Positions 1 to 4,674 of a DNA stretch of 5,539 nt are shown here, piece after piece (within the stretch, counting starts at the first letter, position 1; every line of letters starts with the position of its first letter). The DNA comes from an uncultured Cytophagaceae bacterium (GTDB lineage Bacteria; Bacteroidota; Bacteroidia; Cytophagales; Microscillaceae). The position numbers were made by a program, and so were the translations under genes. The stretch is from assembly GCA_937899305.1 (NCBI GenBank), contig CALDJV010001251.1, positions 1 through 5,539 on the forward strand, given 5' to 3'. The notes beneath the pieces are model-generated. The model made no database searches and was not told the origin of the DNA. It was given only the letters and a program-made list of their open reading frames with translations.

Positions 1-195
1 TTATCATGGCAATTCTTAACTTAATGACATTGAGCTGTAGCCATCGGTTTTGCCCACGACAACATCCAGTGAATGTTGGGCGAGCCTGTGGGACGCTGCT
101 ACGAGCGCAAAACTTGTCCTGTAAGGAACTCTGAGGTTTAGCTTTGAGTAATTTCACTAAAATCTCGACACTTATTTTGAAAGCGTTACTAAGTA
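1..195. other. Non-coding left-edge stretch, locally GC-rich, no supported gene
   Basis: I see no credible gene here. Positions 41-120 are about 56% G+C (45 of 80 bases by hand count), clearly above the AT-rich genes and spacers nearby. A plus-strand frame from an ATG at 6 stays open for about 42 codons, and a minus-strand frame is open from the terminator to the left edge. Both give Cys/Arg-rich translations that match no family I know and have no ribosome-binding site. A small inverted repeat, CAACAT (60-65) and ATGTTG (73-78), is present. The segment could be the edge of a repeat, an insertion-sequence remnant or an intergenic RNA, but nothing visible decides between these. Confidence 0.4.
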
Positions 196-197
196 AT

Positions 198-263
198 AAA
201 AAACGCCCTACATGCCTCAAACTAACATGGATACAATAATGCAAACTCACATGTGAGGGCGTT
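198..263 (-). terminator. Rho-independent terminator of the SDR-ALDH operon
   Basis: On the minus strand, beginning 20 bp after the ALDH stop codon, AACGCCCT (263-256) pairs perfectly with AGGGCGTT (209-202). Allowing one bulged C at 255, the stem extends by five more pairs (ACATG, 254-250, with CATGT, 214-210), giving 13 base pairs. The 3' arm runs directly into a T-rich tract on the minus strand (TTTTATTACTT from 201 downward). Stem plus T-tract at this position is the expected intrinsic terminator. The loop is unusually long, about 35 nt, and carries a near-direct repeat. Confidence 0.75.
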
Positions 264-283
264 ATAATCTAAGTGATGTGTTA

Positions 284-1732
284 CTAAGTCCAGCGAAAAG
301 CTGTCTTAAGCCATTTCATTTTACCTTTATAAGGTGCGTAACGAAGCGGAACGTCCAGCCAAGTCGCTTTTTTCATCACACTTTTCTGGTGTGAAAAAGT
401 TTGAAAACTCGAGCGACCATGGTAGCTTCCAATACCACTATCGCCTACTCCTCCAAACGGCATATTGGTATTTACCAAATGCGCCACTGTATCGTTGATG
501 CATCCCCCGCCAAAGCTCACATTTTCGGTGATCAACTTTTGGTTCCCACTATCTTCAGAGAAGAGGTAGAGCGCCAAAGGTTTGGGGTGTCGGTGAATGT
601 AGGCAATGACTTCTTCTATAGTTTCGTATTCAATAACGGGCAAAACCGGGCCAAATATCTCTTCTTGCATGACTGCGTCATCCCAATCTACATCATCCAA
701 TGCAGTAGGGGCAATATAACGTTCACCATCATTGGTATTGCCTCCGGTAAGTACCCTTCCTTGTTCCAGGTAGCTTTTCAAACGATTGTAATGGTCATCA
801 TTGATGATTCGGGGGTAATCAGGACTTTGCTGAGGATCTTCCCCGTACATTTCTTTGATATTTTCTTTGAACAAGCGTACAAACCTTGGTTTTACGCTAT
901 GATGGATCAATAAATAATCAGGAGCTACACAAGTTTGACCTCCATTCAGGAATTTACCCCAGGCAATGCGTTTGGCGGCCAATTCAATATCCGCTGTTCG
1001 ATCTACGATGGCGGGACTTTTGCCTCCCAGCTCTAAAGTAACTGGAGTAAGGTGTTGAGCCGCGGCCTGCATCACAATTTTGCCCACTCTGACACTCCCA
1101 GTAAAGAAAATATAGTCTAGGTTTTCGGCCAATAGGTTAGTGGCCACCTCTTTGCCTCCCTCTACTACTTTTACGTGCGCCTCGTTGAAATTCTCGTTGA
1201 TCATCTTGGCCATCAGGCTCGAGATATTCACGGCTAATTCTGATGGTTTTACAATGGCGCAGTTGCCCGCTGCAATGGCCCCTACCAAAGGTCCCAAAGT
1301 AAGCTGAAGTGGGTAATTCCAAGCACCCAAAATCAAACATACTCCATAGGGTTCCGAATAGATATAACTACCCGAAGGAAAGTTGAGCCACGACCCACCT
1401 ACCTTTTTGGCTCCCATCCAAGAAGCTAAATTGTTACGGGCATGATTGATTTCACCTAGTACAAACCCAATTTCGGTTGCATAGGTCTCAAAAGGCGATT
1501 TTCGGAAATCTTTTTGAAGGGCTTCAATAATGGCTGCTTCATTGGCTTTGATGATTTCCTCTAACTTGCGTAAACGATCGATGCGAAATTCGTAGCTTTT
1601 GGTATGCCCCTCGTGAAAAAACTTTTTTTGAAGCTCAATGGCTGCTTTTTCAGGATTGTTAGCCTTTTTTTTAGTAGTGGCTTTTCGGGGAGCTCGTTTA
1701 CTTTTGCTGGCGGTTTTGGTTTGACTGCTCAT
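284..1732 (-). CDS. Class-3 (ALDH3-type) NAD(P)-dependent aldehyde dehydrogenase with a basic N-terminal tail
   Basis: This 482-residue protein should oxidise an aldehyde, probably a medium/long-chain or aromatic one, to the carboxylic acid in the cytoplasm. All key ALDH residues are visible: Asn139 in AWNYP, Lys162 in VKPSE, the FFTGS cofactor motif near 209-213, general base Glu234 in LELGGKSP, nucleophile Cys268 in GGQTC, and Glu358/Phe360 in EEIFGP. The C-terminal MPFGGVGDSGIGSYHGR (424-440) and following FQTFSHQKS are hallmarks of the ALDH3 / fatty aldehyde dehydrogenase branch. There is no hydrophobic C-terminal anchor of the kind seen in mammalian microsomal FALDH, so it is probably soluble. 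Residues 1 to about 27 form a Lys/Arg/Ser/Thr/Ala-rich tail beyond the usual domain start. It begins at an ATG 38 bp after the SDR stop, so the two genes are probably cotranscribed. Substrate cannot be fixed; coniferyl- or benzaldehyde-type activity is possible. Confidence 0.93.
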   Translation of the reverse strand: MSSQTKTASKSKRAPRKATTKKKANNPEKAAIELQKKFFHEGHTKSYEFRIDRLRKLEEIIKANEAAIIEALQKDFRKSPFETYATEIGFVLGEINHARNNLASWMGAKKVGGSWLNFPSGSYIYSEPYGVCLILGAWNYPLQLTLGPLVGAIAAGNCAIVKPSELAVNISSLMAKMINENFNEAHVKVVEGGKEVATNLLAENLDYIFFTGSVRVGKIVMQAAAQHLTPVTLELGGKSPAIVDRTADIELAAKRIAWGKFLNGGQTCVAPDYLLIHHSVKPRFVRLFKENIKEMYGEDPQQSPDYPRIINDDHYNRLKSYLEQGRVLTGGNTNDGERYIAPTALDDVDWDDAVMQEEIFGPVLPVIEYETIEEVIAYIHRHPKPLALYLFSEDSGNQKLITENVSFGGGCINDTVAHLVNTNMPFGGVGDSGIGSYHGRSSFQTFSHQKSVMKKATWLDVPLRYAPYKGKMKWLKTAFRWT

Positions 1733-1770
1733 CGTATTATGATTGATTTTCCTGATGAATGATGGTTAGA

Positions 1771-2640
1771 TTAAGCTTCGGTGGCCTCTTTAGATTTGCG
1801 CTCTTTTTCGGGTAAAGCTTCGTCTTTGGGGCGACCCAAAAAATCAGCCATGGTATCATAAATGCCAAATAAGTTGCCTCCCACGAAATCGAATACCCTG
1901 GTAGGTAAAATACCTCTTAAAATTGGTAAGAGATTGACCGATAGTGGAGCCCGTAATAAAATTTCATTATTTTTTACTCCATCGATGATTTTGTTAGTGA
2001 CATCATCAGGATCAAGAATAGGAGTGATCAATGGTGCTTTGACCCCATCAAACATTCCTGTATTGATATAACTTGGTGTTACTGTAGTAACGTGGAAATC
2101 CTTGCCGATACGCTCCATTTCAATCCTCAACGACTCTGACCAACCCAGTACCGCCCATTTGCTGGCTGCATACACCGACATCTTAGGGTTAGGGGTAAGC
2201 CCTGCTGCTGAAGCAATGTTGATCACATGTCCAGCACCTTTCTCGATCATAGCAGGTAAAAACACCCGGGTAGTATGCATCACCCCCAGTACATTGATTT
2301 GAATGGTCTTGTCAATGTCACGGGCACTGTGTTCATAAAACTGTTTCCCTACTACCACTCCAGCATTGTTATACAAAATATCAATGGTGCCCACATCAGC
2401 CAATACCTGAGTAGCTTGGGCTTCTATTTCTTCAGTATTGGCAATATCTACCACATAAGGAGATACATTATCGTATCCTTTGGCCTTAAACTCCTCGATT
2501 GTTTTGTCTAAATTTTCCTGGTTGATATCCCAGATTACCAAGTGAGCGGCACCTGCTTTCAGGCTTTTTTCTCCCAGCATTTTACCAATACCATTGGCAC
2601 CACCGGTGATGAGTATATTTTGGTCTTTGATTTTTGTCAT
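1771..2640 (-). CDS. Classical short-chain dehydrogenase/reductase (SDR), retinol/alcohol dehydrogenase-like
   Basis: This is a 289-residue Rossmann-fold oxidoreductase. It shows the cofactor motif TGGANGIG (12-19), NNAG (91-94), Asn116, catalytic Ser144 (NIASAAG) and the Tyr157-x3-Lys161 pair (YAASK), so the SDR tetrad is complete. Asp38 at the end of the second beta strand (VIWD) suggests NAD(H) preference. The extended C-terminus (about 235-270, LPTRVFDF...DFLGRP) resembles the membrane-associated retinol/17-beta-hydroxysteroid SDR16C-like group more than FabG, so oxidation of a hydrophobic alcohol or reduction of its aldehyde is a reasonable inference. The tail is highly charged. I start at the ATG at 2640; a TTG four codons upstream (2652) is possible but the ATG places the fold at its usual N-terminus. 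It precedes the ALDH gene by 38 bp and follows tetR by 112 bp; a palindromic operator lies in its upstream region. Confidence 0.9.
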   Translation of the reverse strand: MTKIKDQNILITGGANGIGKMLGEKSLKAGAAHLVIWDINQENLDKTIEEFKAKGYDNVSPYVVDIANTEEIEAQATQVLADVGTIDILYNNAGVVVGKQFYEHSARDIDKTIQINVLGVMHTTRVFLPAMIEKGAGHVINIASAAGLTPNPKMSVYAASKWAVLGWSESLRIEMERIGKDFHVTTVTPSYINTGMFDGVKAPLITPILDPDDVTNKIIDGVKNNEILLRAPLSVNLLPILRGILPTRVFDFVGGNLFGIYDTMADFLGRPKDEALPEKERKSKEATEA

Positions 2641-2684
2641 GATGATGGACAATTAAAAGTCTCTTGTAATATATTACTGGCTTG

Positions 2685-2714
2685 AATTCATATAATGACT
2701 ACTAGTCATAACAA
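2685..2714 (-). promoter_or_regulatory. Possible promoter of the SDR-ALDH operon
   Basis: Reading the minus strand, TTG (2714-2712) is followed after 19 bp by TATGAATT (2692-2685). The spacing fits the Bacteroidota TTTG/TTG-N19-21-TAnnTTTG arrangement, but the downstream box matches poorly beyond its TA. The predicted start lies about 35-40 bp before the SDR ATG. The 15-bp palindrome fits exactly between the two boxes, a classic position for repression, and that is the main reason for reporting it. Confidence 0.28.
2695..2709. promoter_or_regulatory. 15-bp perfect palindrome, probable TetR-family operator of the SDR-ALDH operon
   Basis: ATGACTACTAGTCAT is a perfect odd-centred palindrome with 7-bp arms around C2702. 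It lies 55 bp upstream of the SDR start codon. A second site with the same design, ATGACCATTGGCCAT (3412-3426), lies upstream of the neighbouring tetR gene. The two agree at 11 of 15 positions, and all four differences are transitions occurring as symmetric or central changes. TetR dimers bind such short palindromes, so this is most simply the operator through which the adjacent TetR protein controls the operon. Confidence 0.68.
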
Positions 2715-2752
2715 CGCATTATTTCAGAAAGTTTGGACTTTTACCAAATCTT

Positions 2753-3391
2753 CTACCGGGGTCTTAGGGCTTTTTCAACCAATAAGAAGTAAGTTTCAAG
2801 TAGATTTTCCTGGCTTACACTAAAATAATGATCAATGATTTCTCTTTTCTTTTTGAGCATTTGTAAGAATCCGGTAAACTGACTCCAAAGTACAAAAGCT
2901 GATTCTAGAGGGTTGATGTTGGAATCAATGCTTCCATCTTGGCGGCCTTTCTCTATGTTATCAATCAAAATCTGAATAACTCGATTACCAGCCTTCAATG
3001 ATTTACCTGATTCTACTTCCAAGTTATCAATGTCAAACTCATCGTCTTGATAAGACAAAATTGCGTTGAAGTAGCCGTCTTCATCTTGCGAGAATTTATA
3101 GTAAGCCGTACTGATATTGATGATGTTTTGGTAAGCACTGGCATCATCGTGTAAGGCTTCTTTCAGTTTTTGTTCCAACAAGATAAATCCCCGAAGCAAT
3201 ACTGCTCGATAGAGTTCTTCTTTATTTTTGAAATACAGATACAATGTTCCTTTGCTAAACTCTGCTTCTTTGGCAATGCTATCCATGGAGGTGTTGAATA
3301 GCCCCTGTTGGAAGAAAATCTTCTCAGCAGCGTCTAAAATGGCATTGCGTCTTTGTTTCTTTTCTCTTTCTTTTCTTTCAAGAACTCCCAT
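2753..3391 (-). CDS. TetR/AcrR-family transcriptional regulator
   Basis: This 212-residue protein has an N-terminal TetR DNA-binding domain. A basic stretch (5-16) leads into helix 1 (AILDAAEKIFFQQG, 17-30), followed by the helix-turn-helix at about 34-57, including SIAKEAEFSKGTLYLYFKNK with the characteristic GTLYxYFxxKEEL signature. Residues 60-212 form a helical ligand-binding and dimerisation domain too divergent to name an effector. An acyl-CoA, fatty acid or hydrophobic aldehyde would suit the neighbouring enzymes, but that is inference. It starts at an ATG with no clear Shine-Dalgarno. The stop TAG lies 112 bp before the SDR gene with no convincing terminator between, so read-through is possible. 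A palindrome 20 bp upstream of its start suggests autoregulation. Confidence 0.92.
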   Translation of the reverse strand: MGVLERKEREKKQRRNAILDAAEKIFFQQGLFNTSMDSIAKEAEFSKGTLYLYFKNKEELYRAVLLRGFILLEQKLKEALHDDASAYQNIINISTAYYKFSQDEDGYFNAILSYQDDEFDIDNLEVESGKSLKAGNRVIQILIDNIEKGRQDGSIDSNINPLESAFVLWSQFTGFLQMLKKKREIIDHYFSVSQENLLETYFLLVEKALRPR

Positions 3392-3411
3392 GATTGCGTA
3401 ACGATTTTAAA

Positions 3412-3426
3412 ATGACCATTGGCCAT
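3412..3426. promoter_or_regulatory. Imperfect 15-bp palindrome, probable tetR autoregulatory operator
   Basis: ATGACCATTGGCCAT is centred on T3419. All pairs match except A3415 opposite C3423, and symmetry continues outward to give AAAATG / CATTTT outer arms (3409-3429, 21 bp). It sits 20 bp upstream of the tetR start codon, probably in the early transcribed region. It shares the consensus ATGACYAYTRGYCAT with the palindrome upstream of the SDR gene, which supports recognition of both by the same TetR dimer. Confidence 0.65.
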
Positions 3427-3436
3427 TTTTAATACA

Positions 3437-3467
3437 TAAAGTTAAATGATTACTGTTATTTATGAAA
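3437..3467 (-). promoter_or_regulatory. Possible tetR promoter
   Basis: On the minus strand TAACTTTA (3444-3437) matches the Bacteroidota -7 box TAnnTTTG at all but the last base. TTTC (3467-3464) stands 19 bp upstream where TTTG would be expected. A transcript from here would begin just before the 3412-3426 palindrome, so a bound TetR would block initiation or early elongation. The -33 mismatch keeps this tentative. Confidence 0.25.
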
Positions 3468-3487
3468 TAAAAATATAAAAAAAAATT
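3465..3487. other. A-rich tract in the divergent intergenic region
   Basis: This 23-bp stretch is almost entirely A/T and includes nine consecutive A residues (3477-3485). It lies between the tetR and 3-hydroxyacyl-CoA dehydrogenase promoters, next to the proposed tetR -33 element. Such A-tracts are intrinsically curved and can act as UP-like elements or nucleoid-protein sites; no specific role can be assigned. Confidence 0.3.
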
Positions 3488-3523
3488 GAAACAATTGTAC
3501 TTGGGCGTCATTACCTCCTTCTT

Positions 3524-3554
3524 TTTGAGTTTACCCTAAATAATTATAATATTG
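3524..3554 (+). promoter_or_regulatory. Candidate promoter of the 3-hydroxyacyl-CoA dehydrogenase gene
   Basis: TTTG (3524-3527) is followed after exactly 19 bp by TAATATTG (3547-3554), which matches the Bacteroidota TAnnTTTG box at five of its six fixed positions. Transcription would start near 3560, leaving a leader of about 125 nt that contains the 19-bp palindrome at 3576-3594. It is the best promoter-like pair I find upstream of the gene, but the long leader means a nearer, unrecognised promoter cannot be excluded. Confidence 0.42.
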
Positions 3555-3575
3555 TTGCCCGGTTAGGTTATGCAG

Positions 3576-3594
3576 GTATTTTCAGTGAAAATAC
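3576..3594. promoter_or_regulatory. Perfect 19-bp palindrome upstream of the 3-hydroxyacyl-CoA dehydrogenase gene, probable operator
   Basis: GTATTTTCAGTGAAAATAC is perfectly symmetric about G3585 with 9-bp arms. The near-absence of a loop makes it a poor RNA hairpin, so binding of a dimeric regulator to DNA is the likelier role. It lies 93 bp upstream of the start codon and about 15-35 bp downstream of the predicted transcription start, where a repressor could act as a roadblock. Its sequence is unlike the TetR-type sites nearby, so a different regulator is implied. I do not recognise the motif. Confidence 0.55.
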
Positions 3595-3615
3595 AATGAT
3601 CTAAGCAAACAAAAG

Positions 3616-3638
3616 CACCTGAGTAAAGTTTCCAGGTG
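3616..3638 (+). other. Small inverted repeat in the leader of the 3-hydroxyacyl-CoA dehydrogenase gene
   Basis: CACCTG (3616-3621) and CAGGTG (3633-3638) are perfect 6-bp inverted arms separated by 11 bp. If transcribed it could form a modest hairpin 50 nt before the start codon. There is no following T-tract, so it is not a terminator. It may be a weak operator or chance. Confidence 0.25.
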
Positions 3639-3687
3639 AGGGTTCCATGTGTTGGAATTAGCAACCTTAAAAATTAATACAATAGCA

Positions 3688-4575
3688 ATGAAAAATATCG
3701 CAGTGATTGGTTCGGGTACGATGGGTAACGGGATTGCCCACGTATTTGCCCAAAATGATTATAAAGTACACTTGATTGATATTAATGCGGATGCTTTGGA
3801 AAAAGCAGTGGCTACAATCTCTAAAAACCTGGATCGTCAACTTAAAAAAGAACTGATTGATGAGGCCAAGAAAACCACCACTTTAGACAACATTACCACT
3901 GTAACGAATTTGGAAGAAGGAGTGAAAAATGCAGATTTGGTGGTAGAAGCAGCAACCGAAAACATCGACATCAAACTTAAAATATTTGCCGATATTGACA
4001 AGTTTGCCCCCGAAAACTGCATTTTGGCTAGCAATACGTCTTCCATTTCTATCACTAAAATTGCCGCAGCTACTCAGCGCCCCGAAAAAGTGATTGGAAT
4101 GCACTTTATGAACCCAGTACCAGTCATGAAGTTGGTAGAGGTGATCAATGGATACGCTACCTCGGAGGAAACTACCCAGGCAGTATTGGAAACTTCTAAA
4201 AAAATTGGAAAAATACCTACTTCAGTAAACGATTATCCTGGTTTTGTGGCCAACCGTATTTTGTTGCCAATGATCAACGAAGCTATTTATGCGTTGTTTG
4301 AAGGAGTAGGTGGGGTAACCGAGATCGACACTGTGATGAAGCTAGGAATGGCTCATCCTATGGGGCCCTTGCAGTTGGCAGATTTTATTGGATTAGACGT
4401 ATGTCTGTCTATCTTGCGTGTGATGCACGACGGCTTAGGAAACCAAAAATATGCGCCTTGCCCTTTGTTGGTGAATATGGTAGAAGCGGGCCACAAAGGA
4501 GTAAAATCAGGGGTGGGTTTCTATGACTATTCTAAAGGCCTGAAAGAAGCGTTTGTAGCCAAGCGCTTTCAATAA
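3688..4575 (+). CDS. 3-hydroxyacyl-CoA (3-hydroxybutyryl-CoA) dehydrogenase
   Basis: This 295-residue single-function enzyme interconverts (S)-3-hydroxyacyl-CoA and 3-oxoacyl-CoA with NAD(H), in beta-oxidation or C4 acyl-CoA metabolism in the cytoplasm. The N-terminal Rossmann motif is GSGTMGNGIA (8-17), with Asp31 (LIDIN) favouring NAD. Ser118, His139, Glu151 and Asn189 have the same spacing (21, 12, 38) as Ser137, His158, Glu170 and Asn208 of the human enzyme, so the active site is complete. The C-terminal dimerisation domain carries MAHPMGPLQLADFIGLD (221-237) and ends with KSGVGFYDY. The length is typical of stand-alone Hbd/PaaH-type proteins rather than the FadB fusion. I use the ATG at 3688; an in-frame GTG at 3649 would add 13 residues ahead of the Rossmann strand and is unlikely. 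No thiolase or crotonase gene is adjacent, so chain-length preference cannot be judged. It is divergent from tetR. Confidence 0.95.
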   Translation: MKNIAVIGSGTMGNGIAHVFAQNDYKVHLIDINADALEKAVATISKNLDRQLKKELIDEAKKTTTLDNITTVTNLEEGVKNADLVVEAATENIDIKLKIFADIDKFAPENCILASNTSSISITKIAAATQRPEKVIGMHFMNPVPVMKLVEVINGYATSEETTQAVLETSKKIGKIPTSVNDYPGFVANRILLPMINEAIYALFEGVGGVTEIDTVMKLGMAHPMGPLQLADFIGLDVCLSILRVMHDGLGNQKYAPCPLLVNMVEAGHKGVKSGVGFYDYSKGLKEAFVAKRFQ

Positions 4576-4587
4576 AGACTCAAAATC

Positions 4588-4617
4588 AAGTCACGCCAAA
4601 AGAAGTCACGCCGAAAG
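4588..4617. repeat. Tandem duplication of a 15-bp unit
   Basis: AAGTCACGCCAAAAG (4588-4602) is followed immediately by AAGTCACGCCGAAAG (4603-4617), with one A-to-G difference. The start of a third copy (AAGTAA) follows at 4618. It lies between the stop codon of the 3-hydroxyacyl-CoA dehydrogenase gene and the terminator. It looks like a small replication-slippage duplication with no evident function. Confidence 0.7.
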
Positions 4618-4625
4618 AAGTAATG

Positions 4626-4659
4626 AAAAAAAGCCTGCTTAAGAGAGTGGGCTTTTTTT
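4626..4659. terminator. Bidirectional rho-independent terminator between convergent genes
   Basis: AAAAAAAGCC (4626-4635) and GGCTTTTTTT (4650-4659) are perfect 10-bp inverted arms. In the plus-strand RNA the stem extends inward through six further pairs, three of them G-U, to an AAGA tetraloop (4641-4644). The flanking A7 and T7 runs supply a U-tract on either strand. It lies 51 bp past the 3-hydroxyacyl-CoA dehydrogenase stop and 16 bp past the end of the SGNH-like gene, so it serves both. Confidence 0.85.
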
Positions 4660-4674
4660 ATGTGATATGATCGT

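Noticed and set aside
1..195. Insertion-sequence remnant or small protein gene at the left edge
   Set aside because: The composition is unusual, but I see no transposase motif, no terminal inverted-repeat pair and no target duplication, and neither open frame resembles a known protein.
401..913. 170-codon plus-strand open frame antisense to the ALDH gene
   Set aside because: It lies wholly within the ALDH coding sequence, whose catalytic motifs are complete. Its translation shows no domain and it has no promoter or ribosome-binding site.
2728..2748. Short inverted repeats (AAAGT/ACTTT and TTTGG/CCAAA) after the tetR stop, as a terminator
   Set aside because: Arms are only 5 bp, overlap each other, and no T-tract follows on the minus strand.
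3446..3460. Possible third TetR site (ATGATTACTGTTATT), 34 bp centre-to-centre from the tetR operator
   Set aside because: The left half resembles the consensus, but the right half breaks symmetry at several positions, so in this AT-rich stretch it may be chance. A weak secondary site is not excluded.
3649..3687. GTG at 3649 as start of the 3-hydroxyacyl-CoA dehydrogenase
   Set aside because: It adds 13 residues before the Rossmann beta strand that normally begins within a few residues of the start in this family. The ATG at 3688 gives the expected MKNIAVIGSGTMG beginning.
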